Below, piece after piece: positions 1-12,408 of a DNA stretch of 64,000 bases; within the stretch, counting starts at the first letter, position 1, and every line of letters starts with the position of its first letter. The notes beneath the pieces were generated by a model that worked only from the letters and a program-made list of their open reading frames with translations, was not told the DNA's origin and made no database searches. Source of the DNA: Chrysopilus asiliformis. Taxonomy: Eukaryota > Arthropoda > Insecta > Diptera > Rhagionidae. The stretch is taken from the NCBI GenBank assembly GCA_964034945.1, contig OZ035960.1, positions 51,277,706 to 51,341,705 of the forward strand. Reading direction: 5' to 3'. Both the position numbers and the translations under genes were made by a program.

Positions 1-27
1 TCGTATTGGAGAGTAACCCAAAAGGGG

Positions 28-50
28 GTCCAGGGGACGAAGCCCCCTGA
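28..50. other. GC-rich hairpin at window edge
   Basis: A CAGGGG...CCCCTG hairpin with a short loop stands out in otherwise AT-rich DNA. It may be the terminal hairpin of an element that continues to the left of the window. Nothing else identifies it. Confidence 0.3.
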
Positions 51-60
51 TTCAGCAGAA

Positions 61-2485
61 GTAAATATTTAAAAGAAACAAAACAACTATATTTTATAAA
101 TTCGTTTTATTGCTAAGAAATGTTGGTCAAAACAGATTTTAATTTTTAAATTTGTCTCCTCTGAAATAAAAAATCAACATAACAATAAATGGAAATCGGC
201 AATGCTCAACTCGTGCAGCTAACTTCACACTCGTTCAGTTTCGTTCATAAATTTTCGGTTAGAAGCATATATGGCTGTACTGCTTACTCTAGTGTTTTCT
301 GCCTATGAAGTTTGTCTTCTGTATTCTGTGGTACGAGAAACACGTCGCGAAAACACACTTTCGGTCAGCTGATCGCACTTTCGTCCCTAGGGCCGAAAAC
401 GCAACTTTCGACCAGCCACGGAAAGGCCTATTTTCGATGCATATGTTTTGAAAAAATTGTTTACAGCAACCCCCGAAGCGCGCTGTGTTTTACATATTTA
501 GTGATCGTTTTTTTAATGATCAATAAATGATAACCGTGAATTTCAAACACCGGCACAAATATATTTAGGCTGCGGGATGCCTGGCCCACATGCCGAAATC
601 CGAGACTTTGCTCGCTAATCAAGGACGTATGGCCACCTTTACTATAAAACTGATTCTTGATTAATTATAATTATCTTAAAAATTATTGTGAACCTAGCCT
701 AGAGTTAAATTAAATCCTATGGTTGTTTTAAAGAACATCAAAATGTGGGAAATGAAACATGAATACAATTCTCTATCGTTTAAAAAGTCAAAAAGTTGAA
801 TTTAATATTCCGTTTGTGAGACTAAAGGAAAACGAAAGAATACAGACTGAGAATCTTCGTCATGTCTGGGTAAAATGTTTCTACGTCAAATACTTAAATA
901 TACACCCACCAAGTTTTAATTCAAATATAAAAAAAAGAATAAACTCAGTAAAAAAATCAATGGCTTTTTGTGTATATATAAAGATTTATTTCACCAAAAG
1001 ATATTTTACCAAAAGGTCTTGTGCCTTTTTTTCTGATAGAGAAAACTTCGACAAAATGTCGCGCTATTTGATCGGAAGGCGAGTAGTTAAAAAGAGTGGT
1101 TGGTATGATGGTTTGCATACATTTATGGTGTGTTAAGAAATCACCACACGATGGTTGAGAGGAAAAAAATCTTCTCAATAAAGAAAAAAAAGAGTTTTTT
1201 ATGTCGGTATGTATATTTTTGATGTTTGTGAAATTCTAAATGGTAGTTTTGAATTTAAAAAAAAATCTACCAAACTTTTTACAGTATTGCTGGGGCACAA
1301 TTGCTACACGTAGACTTTCGATGGGCCGACGATACAAAAATTCCTAACAAGGCACTGTGCTCTCTTTCCCACTATTCCTAACAATGAATTTTTCTGGGCC
1401 CAATTACTCGATTGTTACATGAAATTTTCCTAAATGGGAAGAGTGCCGCAATGGAAAAGGTTCCGGATCGACGTTGACATGTGGAAAATCGAATGTAGAC
1501 ACAATCAAGGCCCGAAATGTTAGTTAAGATTGTTCGCAAACCGAAGAAATTGTTGGGTTCAAAAGTGGTTCACAAACCGAAACGGGCCCAAACCGAGGTC
1601 GTCACGGACCGAGGTTCGACTGTACATGGATGCTTTTAAATTACCTGTTTTAAGAGCACGTGCGTTTATTGTTGGTAATTTGTTTCTAGTTTAGAAGCTA
1701 GTTGACTTTCTTTAAAACCAGCTTTACTAAAGTTTGACAAAAAATTTTTTTTTTATTAACCTTCAGCAATCTACAAATTATCGTTAGTGTTCTAAAAATT
1801 TATGCAGAAAAACATGTAAACTTTAAACACAAATGTTGCAAAATAAGAGTTTAATGCAATCAATTTTCACCAAATAATACAAGATCAAAGGAAATGAAAC
1901 CGAAAAAAAGGCACGATGCTCCCAGAAAAGCATGAAAACGCAAAACCATAAGCCTCTCATTATTCGAAAAGCTTTTAACTAATCGATACAAACATAAATG
2001 TGCTATGCTTCTCAATGCAGCAAAAGAAAAAAAAATGCGATAGAAAAGCAAAACCATAGAAACTGAACTGCAGTCAGAATTTCAAGAAATATGTTTCTGG
2101 TTCCGATGAGCTCCCCCTTTTTATGTGGCTTTACATTCATTCATTCCATCTGCAACTCATTTTTATAGCTACATTGTATAATTTTCGAGCATTATACGTA
2201 TAAACTTTCAACATACAGAAATATTTTGACTTCAAAGCAATAAGCCAACAATACAATTTGCTTTGACTCAATTAATAGCAAAATAATACTTTATTTCTTT
2301 ATTGGAATGCTTTTTGCGATAAAATTTAGCATTTGTGGGCTTGTACGGACATTAAATGGTTTTTCTCCATATTGAATTGTGATTATTCCAATTTAACAAA
2401 CAGTGAATTTTCACTTTCTGGCTTTTTCGACATTTTTTACATCTGAAATAGACAAACGTTACATAAATGACATACATTCCTTACA
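61..2485. other. AT-rich DNA without recognised gene
   Basis: No convincing gene or complete element is seen here. ORFs such as the 125-codon one at 759-1136 have no recognisable motif and look accidental. A less AT-rich patch at about 1283-1640 ends at 1622 in the reverse complement of CAGTCGAACCTCGG followed by TA. This resembles one pogo/Tigger-type terminus, but no matching second end was found. Confidence 0.5.
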
Positions 2486-2487
2486 TA

Positions 2488-3597
2488 TCCCAAGTAACCT
2501 TATAGGTCGTAAAGTGGACACTTCGTCTTCAAAGGCGTCCCTATTGGTCGTAATGCCCACGACTTTGTCGACACTAGGTCGAACTATCGTCGACCTATCG
2601 TCGACAGTGGGGAAGGTCCGCCGGACCACGAAGTGCCCTATTTCACGCCCTATAAGGCTTCACGACTTTGAAGGCCAAAATAGGGCCTTGTTTTACCATG
2701 ACGAAATATTTTTTTGACATTTCATCTGGCGACATTATTTGTCTTTCTCTATTCTATAGGCCGCATGAGGAGAGAAAGATAAGACAAGAATCATAAAGTT
2801 TAATAGATATATTTTGTGGAAAAAAACGTTCAAAATAATTTCATACGGTGATGTTAAGGTTTTTTGTGGATTTTATTGTCACAATTCACATGCGATTTAA
2901 AGTTTACGTAGGAAGTGGTTTTGCCAGGAGCTCTATTTACGTGGGCCGTAGCAATTCTCGATTTTAGTGATATAATTTGAAAATTATTTATTCAAAGAAT
3001 TTTCTTTTTTATTCGATTTTAATAAAATTCTTGTAAAAATAAAGTTATGCTGTGTACCCAAACACCTAAAATTACTTTTTATTCGAGGTTTTTCCATATT
3101 GTGCTTTAAAACAGATTTTAAATTTTCAGTAGGAATGTTTTTTTTTTCATTTCGATGAACGTCATGGCGGCTCGCGCCGTGAATGCTAGAAGCATATTCG
3201 AAGTATGCTAGAAACAAGCTCGAAGCAGATATTCATCTGCGCATACTCGAAACATGCTCGAAGCATTCTCAAATAGGGCCTTGGAGTGTTCTCAAAGGCA
3301 TTATGCCCTATAACGCATTTCGTGGACGAAAGGTGGAAGGTTCGTCTTATAAGGCAGGACGACTATGAAGGCGTCTGGAGGACACTACGACCATGAAAGC
3401 CAAAACAAGCCATTCGAACATTAAGACTATCAGGGCATATATTTAGGTCACTCGGACCGCTTGACGACCACTGCAAATGCCTTGAAAGGCATCACGCCTT
3501 ATAAGGCGGATTCGCTGGTCTTGGTGTGGTCGTAACGACCAATTTTAAGACACCACGCCCTAATCCAAGTCATTATGCCTTATCTGGTTGCTTGGGA
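2488..3597. mobile_element. 1.1-kb TA-flanked inverted-repeat element
   Basis: The left end TCCCAAGTAACC matches the inverse of the right end GGTTGCTTGGGA, and each end is bordered by TA. Both subterminal parts are rich in short motifs such as CCTTATAAGG and AAGGCGTC, clearly less AT-rich than the flanks. The centre is AT-rich. No transposase is readable, so it is a non-autonomous DNA transposon. The TA duplication would fit Tc1/mariner-like mobilisation, but the family is not identified. Confidence 0.65.
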
Positions 3598-3599
3598 TA

Positions 3600-5508
3600 C
3601 GGGAATTGTTTACTCGGAGTAAATTACATTGTTGACATTGGTTGAGGTACACATTTTTCGGGAACTAAAAGCAGTAAAAACAAAATGGAAAGGGAAAGCT
3701 TGAATATTACAATTTGGGGATGAACGTCAAGTCATCCTATTCTACATGCCATGATGCTTTAACTTTTAGAACGTCTTTTGATTGTGTAATTCCAGTAACA
3801 ATCTTACGGAAAAATTCTTTGCAAATCAGGGACATTTCGTGTATCCTTTGCAAATCAGGGACAGGTAATCCGCTTAACTTGATGCAAATTGATAAAAAGG
3901 ACCAATTTGTAGAATTTTTTTTTTGGAAATAAGGTCAACCCAAATTAGTTTGAAAATCCATTCATAAAAAACCATTATTATAACTGTCATGTTTTTGCTT
4001 TATTGTCTAACACGTTAAGCAAACATGAAAAATGTCCTGTTTAAGACATATGTTTACGTGCGTAAGCTGGTGTATTCAAATCGAGGACTCTGTTACGCTT
4101 CCAGTTAGGGTGGGTGAAAAATTGCCACCAACGAGCAATAAATTACACCATTTTTCTGGTTGGATTATCCTCCAGATCTGTTGATGGACACAAAGTTGAA
4201 GTGCAATTCAATTTAGGGTAGGAAACTAAGATTTCTTTTGAGTTATTAGAAAAAACATGTAACTGTTATTTGTACGGAAAAATAATATCTTTAATAGGTA
4301 TAAAGTATAGTCGTGTTGACTTCTATTTAACAATTATTTACAATAAAAATTCGTTCTCATAGTTTCCAGTATTTTTGCAGGCAATAAATTTCATAAATCT
4401 CGCACACGTAAAGAGATTTATAGTTGAACGAGTCTATGGATGTTGAAACAAGGATTAGAGTTCAAAATTCAGAGAAATTTAAGAGGTTTCCATTTAGTCC
4501 AAAAATCGATAAAGCTCCACTAGAAAATTTGTGAAGTTGCATGAGTTGTTATAGCGATTAAGTTGCACCGGATGAAAATAGCTGATCTTGATAAGATTGA
4601 TATCTAAATTTTAATCCTTTATTGTCCATGACCGTAAATTTTTGTTCTCAGCAAAGAAAATGAAAAAAACCCCCTCATTTGCATGAATTTTATTTTACAC
4701 ATGCGAGACGTAATCCCTCATAACTCGAAAATCAATATTACTGGTAGATTATAATAGGACAAATGACATAAGATAATTTCATTACATCAAATAATATTTA
4801 ATTACACTATAAAAAAATTATTTTTTATAGCTGTAAAATATACAATCGTCACCTACTCTAATTATGAAGTCACCAAATGGAATATTTTACGGGAATACCA
4901 GATATTTCAGTATACAGAAGACTGAATTCTTTTTGAAAAATTATAAATTCAAATGGAATATTTCGATTATTTTTGCTTATATCAATTTTAATTATGAAAA
5001 CCAATTTGTTTTATCGTTTTTGTCAAAGAATTTCGATGAAATGATAGCGTATCGATATAATTAACCGTGAAATGATTTACCTGATGATGACAATATCGAT
5101 ATGCGACTTTATACGGAAATTGCGATTCAAACAACCTTTTAATAGCTTTCGATCTTCATACAGGTGTCGATATTATCATTATAACAGTTAAATCCAATAA
5201 TATTTCCATTGGTGTTAAATAGCTCATAAAATTTCCATTTTCAGGACCATATGCTGTCGACACTTTTAAATGAAAAAAAAACCGAATTTTACCCTATTGA
5301 ACATTTCTAGTGAATTAAAGTTGAAACGGATATTAACAAGCCCAATGAAATCATGTGGCATTTAATATTGTGAAATTAACTTCCGATTAAGAATAACAAA
5401 TTATTTGAATTTTGTTCTGCACCTAATGATACCTCGAGTTCAATATTATTTGAAATATAATTATTTTTGAAAAGAAGTTTTTCATTTTAAGTGGTAGACT
5501 AATTGTTA
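3600..5508. other. AT-rich DNA, nothing recognised
   Basis: No coding exon, repeat pair or RNA gene could be supported. A short direct repeat (TTTGCAAATCAGGGACA) occurs at about 3819 and 3847. Confidence 0.5.
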
Positions 5509-5956
5509 CTGCTTACCAGAAATGGTAAACGTTATCGTATCTTAACGCAATAACGAAACGTTTCTTTAAAATCCCGGAATTATGTTATAGAAATTAAATT
5601 CCGTTACAATAACGAAAAACGTAACGAAAGCCGAAAAAATTGCGTTACATGGTTTTGCTTAACTGCTAAAAATTTTCATATTGCAAAATTTGTTGGGTTA
5701 GTTTCAGTTTGCCAGAGAAAATATTTAATATCTAATCTGTGATGCCATGAAAAGGTGGAATAGAATCAATTTTAGATTTCTGGTTCTGTGACAAAGTAGA
5801 CCTGTTAGAAACACAAGTAAAGAGGAAGAAATTACACCTGGAGTTTTCATCTTAAATTTAAGAAAAAAACTTTAGAAAAACTACAATTGTCAGGGAGTAA
5901 TTGTCAAATACTCCATATGAGTATTTTTATGTAAATCGACCGTATTTATGTATTTA

Positions 5957-6161
5957 TGGTGTGTCCGACAGGCTAATCGGTCCAAATTTAGCTTTAAGAG
6001 GTGTTAAATAAAAAGGATCAATTTCTCTTTTGTAGTTTCACGATGGTGACCATCTTCAAGAGCCTTATGTCTAAGTACAATAAAAATCACAAAGTGTGAA
6101 CACTTTTTATTTAACACCTCTTAAAGCTAAATTTGGACCGATTAACCTGTCGAACACACCA
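5957..6161. mobile_element. Foldback MITE nested in the hAT
   Basis: Inverted arms of about 60 bp begin TGGTGTGTCCGACAGG and end in the complementary sequence. TA lies at both borders. There is no coding capacity. It inserted after the surrounding hAT copy. Confidence 0.8.
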
Positions 6162-7148
6162 TAACTCTATATGAGGTGGGGCATGTGACAAACCGGAGAA
6201 TTTCAAAATCTGGTTTTCGGTGTTTTATCAAGAAAAAAAGGGTTAACCAGTTTTTAACCGGTTTTTCTATTAAAAAATCTGTTTTGAGTATCCTATAATA
6301 TAATACGAGGAATGTTTGCCCAACGATCTCGAAAACCCGCCTAATGAAACTTGGGGGTTAGGGATTTTCGGGGACAAAAAACCGATCTAGATAGGTCTCA
6401 CCTCTGAGAAAATTCCCCCCAATACCCCTCGCCAGATATCTTCGAATTGGGTGGTCCGATCTTAATGAAACTTTACAGTATTACTAAGGGGGCTAAGGGA
6501 TTTCGATTTCTCCACTACAAATCTGATACCCCTCGCCTGGTGTCTTCGAATTACATGAAGGTATCTTAATGAAAATTCGCAATATTGCTAGGGAGTAAGG
6601 TTTTTCTTACTCCTTAAGGTTTTTTTTAGATATCTATCGGCAGCGAATTTCCTTTTCCTCTAGGTCGAGAATTTAAAAACTCTGGAAAAGGTCTGTAAGA
6701 TAATGTGAATTTAGTTTTTCCCCAAAAAATCAGCAAAAGTAGGATCTTGAGGTCGCCGAGCATGGCTTGGTCTTCCTGGTACTTACTTTAAATCTAGAAT
6801 GAAACCTACCTTTAATATACTGGAAGTGTAAATCAGATATATACCTGTAACTTATATAGCTGTAAATTGTATTATTTAATTATATGAACAAGTTAGGGGG
6901 TTCGCTCTGACTGGTTTGCGGTCCAACGCCTAGTCACGAGTCTGCCTTCGGCATCCCCGTCCCCGTCGGCATGTGGCCATCCCTTTTTCTTGGCCTTCGG
7001 CCAAGCGTTAAACTACGTTAAAATCACTTTTAAACTTGAAAACATAAAGATCCATTAAAGGTTAAAGGATCGATGAAAATGTTATGCGAATAAAGTAGAA
7101 ACAAGAAATTAATAACTGGCCATTCTATATATATATTATTACCTGTTA

Positions 7149-7591
7149 TGCCGCGGTCAAAACGACGCTGTTTTGCCAGCCGCTGGCTGCTGTTGGTTAG
7201 TAGCGCTGGCAAGGAGCAACAGCAGCCAGCGTACTGAGAGGGTTCACACGATTTATACGCAAAACAGGGGTTTGACATTTGAATCTGGGAGATTTTTTAA
7301 ATAATAAACGTTACACACAAATTTAAATAAATAAACGTAAAATAACAACTTACAATAAACAAACTTTACCACTTATCAGACTTTGGACAGCTCAGAAACC
7401 ATGCGACAGGGTCACGTGATCCCTAGTAGCGCGGGCAAAGTATAACGGTCCCTACTTCACTAGCGCTGCTAAAATTGTCACGCTGCTGCTGGTAGTAGCA
7501 ACGCACTAGGGTTCACACGGTGCTGCCGAAACGGCTGCTAACAGCCAAACAGCCACTAGCGCTGGTAAAACAGCGTCGTGTGACCGCCGCA
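7149..7591. mobile_element. Harbinger-like MITE, family H, copy 1
   Basis: The termini TGCCGCGGTC and GACCGCCGCA are bordered by TTA on both sides, the 3-bp TWA duplication typical of PIF/Harbinger. The arms contain multiple GCTGGC/GCCAGC and TAGCGCTGG motifs. Compared with copy 3 (31145-31762), the central coding remnant is deleted. It lies inside the hAT at 5517-7798. Confidence 0.85.
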
Positions 7592-7806
7592 TTAATTATC
7601 TTAAACTTTCCCATTGACGCTGCTAAAGTTCCTTGAAAGTTTCATCAAAATCGGTTCAGTGATTTCCGAGTTTTAGGCCAGAGACAGACAAACAGACACA
7701 TAAACCTTTTTTGGAACATAACGAAATAACGTAAAATTTTGATTTCGTAGAATAACACAATGTGTAACGTTACGATTTTTTTTCGATGTTCATCCCTGCT
7801 GCTTAC

Positions 7807-9225
7807 CACATTAACAATATTAAAATATAGTAAATATTAAAACAGTTTGAGTAAATTTTATTTAAAGAACAAAAACACATTAAAGGTTTTCGACTCCATT
7901 ATTCAGTGTAGTTACACGCAACTCAAATATTTAACTTTCTTAACATCGTGCAAAATTCTGGCTTACATAATTTTCACTTCACGTTAATTTGGATGATGTA
8001 CACAGAATGTTCATGTGTATTGAATTTATTAAAATAGATGTTTTATTAGAACCGATAGCTTCCGCTTAATAAGTACTTTATAAAGTTTGAAAGTGCAATT
8101 TGAGAGGTTCCTGCTCTATATTGCCTTTTAAAACATCGTTAGCATGCCACGTCAAACTTTGAAGATATGGTGGTTTCTATTTTCATCATAGCTTTAATTA
8201 TGCTTTTTTTATATTTCCGGCGTGCATATTACTAATCTTACATATTACAAAAAATGATTTATAATCGACACGTTACTTGTTTTAACTTCTTGAAGATTGT
8301 GGAAAATAACAAAACTGGAGTGTGTGACTACCCAGAATTAATTGTAAAATTGATTTGTGGTGTGAAGGACTTTTGTTAACCCATTAAGGACAGAAGCTTC
8401 GAGGTTTGAATTTTTGGGAGTCAATTCGCCTAGAGGTTTGTTTTTTTTTTCTATTTTTTGTGAGATATATTGGTCACAAATGGGTTAAACTGGTGCAAAA
8501 ATCTGTGGCTGACGATTTGCAAATACTTTTATTTATGCATTCTTACTATTTTGGATGCTATTTAAAATTTCGAGCACAAGGAATTTTATTGCGATAATAT
8601 TCGAAAAGGCCTTTCCTCTCGATCGGGCCGTGTAAACTTTATTCTCCACCCTTTTTCGAATATAATACTGATAAATCACATGTCCATACACACACATATA
8701 CTTAATTAATATGGTCTACACACATTAATATTTAATTCAATCTAAATGCAAATATGTAATGAAATATGCATTACGCATTTTTGTGTTGACTTGATACTCG
8801 TTATGCCCTTTAAGGTCATGAACACCAACAGCCTACGTCGTCCAGTCAGCTGCCTGAAATATTTCCACAAAATTAAATTAACCTCAATTTATGCTATCCT
8901 ATCATATACAGGTTTTCAATTCAAATATAAATCTTCCATATAGCTTTCACACTGATAACACTTTCGGGATACTGGGACACCGATTCTTGTACTCGCATAT
9001 ACACAGTGAAATTCGCAATCATATTTCGATTGGCGGTCACGTGTTATTTTACACAAATAATTACTGATTGGGAGATTGATTTTGGTTTACAATTTAAATA
9101 GCTATCGTTGATATAATATTTTATCCTATGATTTCGAATTTGTGTTTTCAACATCTAATAGTAAAAATTTAATTAATTTTTTAAAAAACAGATTTGTGCA
9201 CGAAATCGAAATTCAGCAAAAAAAA
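7807..9225. other. AT-rich DNA with one possible TTAA-flanked mini-element
   Basis: Mostly featureless. At 8380-8484 a 105-bp segment begins CCCATT and ends AATGGG with TTAA on both sides, which would fit a very small piggyBac-like MITE. The inverted match is short and weak. Confidence 0.4.
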
Positions 9226-9345
9226 AAATCAGTTGTGATCAACACAAATCTTTCCTCTGCAGTATTTAGTTTCGGAAAAGAATCCTCATTTTATTCCTCA
9301 TTCGTAGAACAGCCAAAAACTCCATAGTTTTTGAGACAATTGCGA
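9226..9345 (+). repeat. Family S fragment
   Basis: It shares the segment GTTGTGATCAACACAA...TATTTAGTTTCGG with the family S copies at 44165-45115 and 48020-48790. Only the 5' portion is present. Confidence 0.6.
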
Positions 9346-9604
9346 AAACCCGAATTTTTCAAAAGCACGGTATATCTCTATAACGTTTTGAAATACAGGA
9401 TTCTAATCTATTTAATAAAAATTGATGTTTGCTTTTTGCAAAATGATCTGCGTTGTCAGGAGCAGGTTTTTAGCTATGTTGGATTTTCAAAATTCGAAAC
9501 ACAAGGTCCTGTAAGGATAACGCAAATATCCCTTTTCCCATTTCTCCTGATCACGAATCCGGTATTAGATTTTCAAATTTCGAAACGGGGGGTCCTGTAA
9601 GGAT

Positions 9605-9752
9605 AACCCGGCCCTTACACGCGACTATAAACACGCGACTATAAAGTCTGACAACGCATTAAAATACAATTAGCGAACTGGCAGTCAGTGCATTTACACG
9701 AAACTGTGTCAGCGACTGTGTCAGCTCTACAGACGCGTGTAAGGGCCGGGTT
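9605..9752. mobile_element. Palindromic-ended MITE in Helitron
   Basis: The 19-bp ends AACCCGGCCCTTACACGCG and their exact complement flank about 110 bp. Comparison with sibling Helitron units shows that the segment is extra DNA, but the target duplication is not clear. The left arm has an internal duplication (CACGCGACTATAAA). Confidence 0.7.
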
Positions 9753-9867
9753 GCGCAAATGTCCTTTTTCCCATTTTTCTCGCAAAAACTGGCTTTGGGA
9801 GGTTTTCAGGGTTGCTTATCACGAATCTGGTGTTGGAATTTCAAAATTCAAAACAAAAGGTCTTGTA

Positions 9868-10257
9868 CACGCTAAAAAATAAAGTCTAATTTTTAGACTT
9901 TTTTCCTACATATAGGTCAACACCTTTTTGAGCCTAAAAACAAAACTTAAAAGTTTGAAATTATTTTCAAATTTTAAATAGTATTATCCGGTCTAAATTT
10001 AAGGTATTAAAATTTAAATTTTAGTCTAAAATAGTTTAAAAATTAGTTCCAAATTTCTAAAAATTCTCAAATTAAAACCTTACGGTTTAAGTTTAAGATG
10101 TCTGAGTCTTAAATTTAGACTGGAATGCTTAAAAAATATTCATAAACTTCTAAAGTTTTAAATATAGAGAAAATAGTTTAAAATTCCACTAAACTTTCAA
10201 AAGTTTAAAAAATAGAGGAGAAAAGTTAAAAAAAATTAGACTCCAGTTTTTACCGTG
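9868..10257. mobile_element. TA-flanked MITE with CACGSTAAAAA ends
   Basis: The ends CACGCTAAAAA and TTTTTACCGTG are bordered by TA. The interior is saturated with AGTTTAAA/TTTAGACT motifs. The uninterrupted site (CTGTAAGGATAACG) is seen at about 54186, which confirms a TA duplication. Confidence 0.85.
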
Positions 10258-10537
10258 TAGGATACCGTTTTTCCCAAAAGTTTTTAAGTTATTTATGGTT
10301 TTTGGCATTCTAAAATTTATTCAAAAAACTTTAAGCTGGCAACAAAGGTTCTTCTAGTGAAATATAAAAGTGTGTAAAATTTTTCTATATTCAATTATTG
10401 TCATAAGACTATTGAAAGACGCGTAGTTTTGCGAAACACAAAATTGCAATTTTGAAAATGACACCATTTTGGTTGACAGGATCGTCCCATTCTGTAAAAT
10501 TTCATTGCTCTATGTCCAATTGTTTTAGAAAAACAAT

Positions 10538-12408
10538 AGGCCCTATCACAGAATCCGATACGAATGGTTCGGATCACAGAAATATATCCCATAGAATGCG
10601 CCTTACTTGAAAAGCCGGTATAAAGAAATGGGCCAAAAACACTAATGCTTTCTCTATTTTCATAAGCCTAAAATTTATTTGCATACCATAGTCAGAGCTG
10701 GGCGTACTTAAGTACTTTTTGTACTGCAGTACAAAAGCAGTACCAGTACATTGGTACTGATACTGGAAAAAATCAGTACCAGTATTTTAGATAGTACAAG
10801 TACTGGTACTGGTACTGGTACTGTTTTTCTCTCTATCTAAAATACTGGTACTGGAAAAAACAAGTATCAGTACTGAGTACTGGTACTGGAAAAACCAGTA
10901 CGCACTTCAGAATTTTAAAAATACTGCATTACTTTAAAAATACTGCAAGTTTTTCAATACATGAGAGGCGATTTTTTCATTTTCTGAATTAAGTCAAAGT
11001 TTGCACTTTACATGTACTCGCGGAAATAGCTCTTAACTGAGAAAACCGCATAAGTTTACCATTTGCCAAATGAAATATCAAAATTTTTATGGAAAATAAT
11101 TTGCAGCAGGCTGATAAATTTCCGCGGTGATTTTGAAGTGTCAATAATCGAGAAAATTTATGCTCATCGTATAGAATAATGTTTGATGTAATTGTAAACT
11201 GTCTAATGGTTTTTGACTAAATTGAAGTCAAAAATACACAATTAATTTCCCTAAGCTCAGGAAAATTAATTGTTGTTTGGAGTGGTTGGAGTGGTATTAA
11301 ACATTATTTTATACGAAAAAGTGATCATTTTTAAATTTCGTGGAAAAACGTTTGGGATTAAAGTCACTTCCACAATTAGTTTGAAGAGTACGTCATGCAA
11401 TAGTTTGCATATGAATATGCTGAATTTTTTTTATATTCAAACACTTGTTTTCTTAATTTTTTTTTAAATAAAAAGCCGGTGTCTGTCTCGTAGAGACGGC
11501 CAAAAGACGTGGATACGCCTACAACGAACGCCAATAGATGTTTAACACTTTGAGCCCCACGTGCCGACCATTCATAAATGTATTCGGAAGTCGCGGAAAT
11601 TGCACAAAACATTTTCTTACATCTTCCTGTAATACTTATGTAGTTGTACAATAATTTTCGAAAGTAAACTAACTAAACAAATAACATAACCGAGTTTTAT
11701 TAACGCTTTCATTCACGAATTATTTCTAGACCTGAAATAATTATTTGAAGCATTTTAACTAATTAAGAGAGGCTTAATTAACATAAAAAATAAAGTTTTT
11801 TAAAATATTTTTTTAAACAGGGGTTTTAGAAGATGTACAATATACTGTACATACTTTTTATGCGATCATCTTTGAATTTTTTCAGTATTTTTTGAAAAGT
11901 ACTGGTACTTGAAATCAGCTCCAGTACTTTATGTAACATACTGGTACTGATTTTTGTTTTCAGTACCAGTACAAAAAAGTACTGGTACTGGTGTTAAGTA
12001 CCAGTACATTATGTACTGGTACTGGAAAGGCTATTTCAGTACCAGTACCATATACTGGTACTGGTACTGATGTACTGAGTATTTTGCCCAGCTCTGACCA
12101 TAGTGAAATGAATCCAGAATTGCCAACTTTGCTTTTATCAAGTTTCAAATTAAAAATGAATTTTAGCTTTTAAGTGAACTACAAACATTCTATATTCCAA
12201 AACGAAGCATGATATATTTATCTCCTTTCCCCATAATAATATTTTGACATTTCAGTGGCCCATTTGAGATAGCAAAACACGATATCTATTCTAATTCCGA
12301 TATCTGTGGTTGGGATCGTAAACTCAATGTTGTTGTTGGTATAAAACACTAAAAACAACATTGAGTTTACGATCCGAACCATTCGTATCGGATTCTGTGA
12401 TAGGGCCT
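10538..12408. mobile_element. MITE with perfect 38-bp ends, split by a hAT
   Basis: Perfect 38-bp inverted termini (10538-10575 and 12371-12408) start AGGCCCTATCACAGAATCCG. Next to the right end is a second hairpin (12314-12374) with a 21-bp arm. Without the hAT at 10693-12096 and one copy of its 8-bp duplication the element is about 460 bp. The target duplication is unclear. Confidence 0.75.
10693..12096. mobile_element. hAT element with GTACTGG subterminal arrays
   Basis: The termini CAGAGCTGGGC and GCCCAGCTCTG are bordered by a perfect 8-bp duplication accatagt (10685-10692 and 12097-12104). Both ends (about 10705-10910 and 11890-12075) carry dense runs of GTACTGG/CCAGTAC in both orientations, as expected for transposase-binding subterminal repeats. 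The centre is AT-rich and shows no transposase domain, so it is non-autonomous. Confidence 0.9.

Larger units (their letters stand above)
5517..7798. mobile_element. hAT-type element with 8-bp TSD
   Basis: The termini CAGAAATGG... and ...CATCCCTG are bordered by the identical 8-bp sequence ctgcttac (5509-5516 and 7799-7806), the classic hAT signature. Subterminal DNA is rich in GTAACG/AACGTTA motifs. A better-preserved terminus of the same family, CAGGGATGGGAAACGTTATC, lies at 49772. No transposase frame is visible. The interior has degenerate repeats of about 115 bp (6320-6600) and two nested elements (5957-6161 and 7149-7591). Confidence 0.85.
9407..10357 (+). mobile_element. Non-autonomous Helitron with two nested insertions
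   Basis: It starts TCTATTTAATAAAAATTGAT after an A and ends CTAG before a T, matching Helitron termini and A/T target. A degenerate hairpin-like GCTGGCAACAAAGG precedes the end. The interior holds units with CTGTAAGGATAACGC, shared with other Helitron copies here. Two MITEs are nested inside (9605-9752 and 9868-10257). The shorter relative at 54027-54289 lacks both. Confidence 0.8.

Noticed and set aside
7030..7278. 82-codon Cys-rich minus ORF
   Set aside because: It is the arm of family H MITE copy 1, not a peptide gene.
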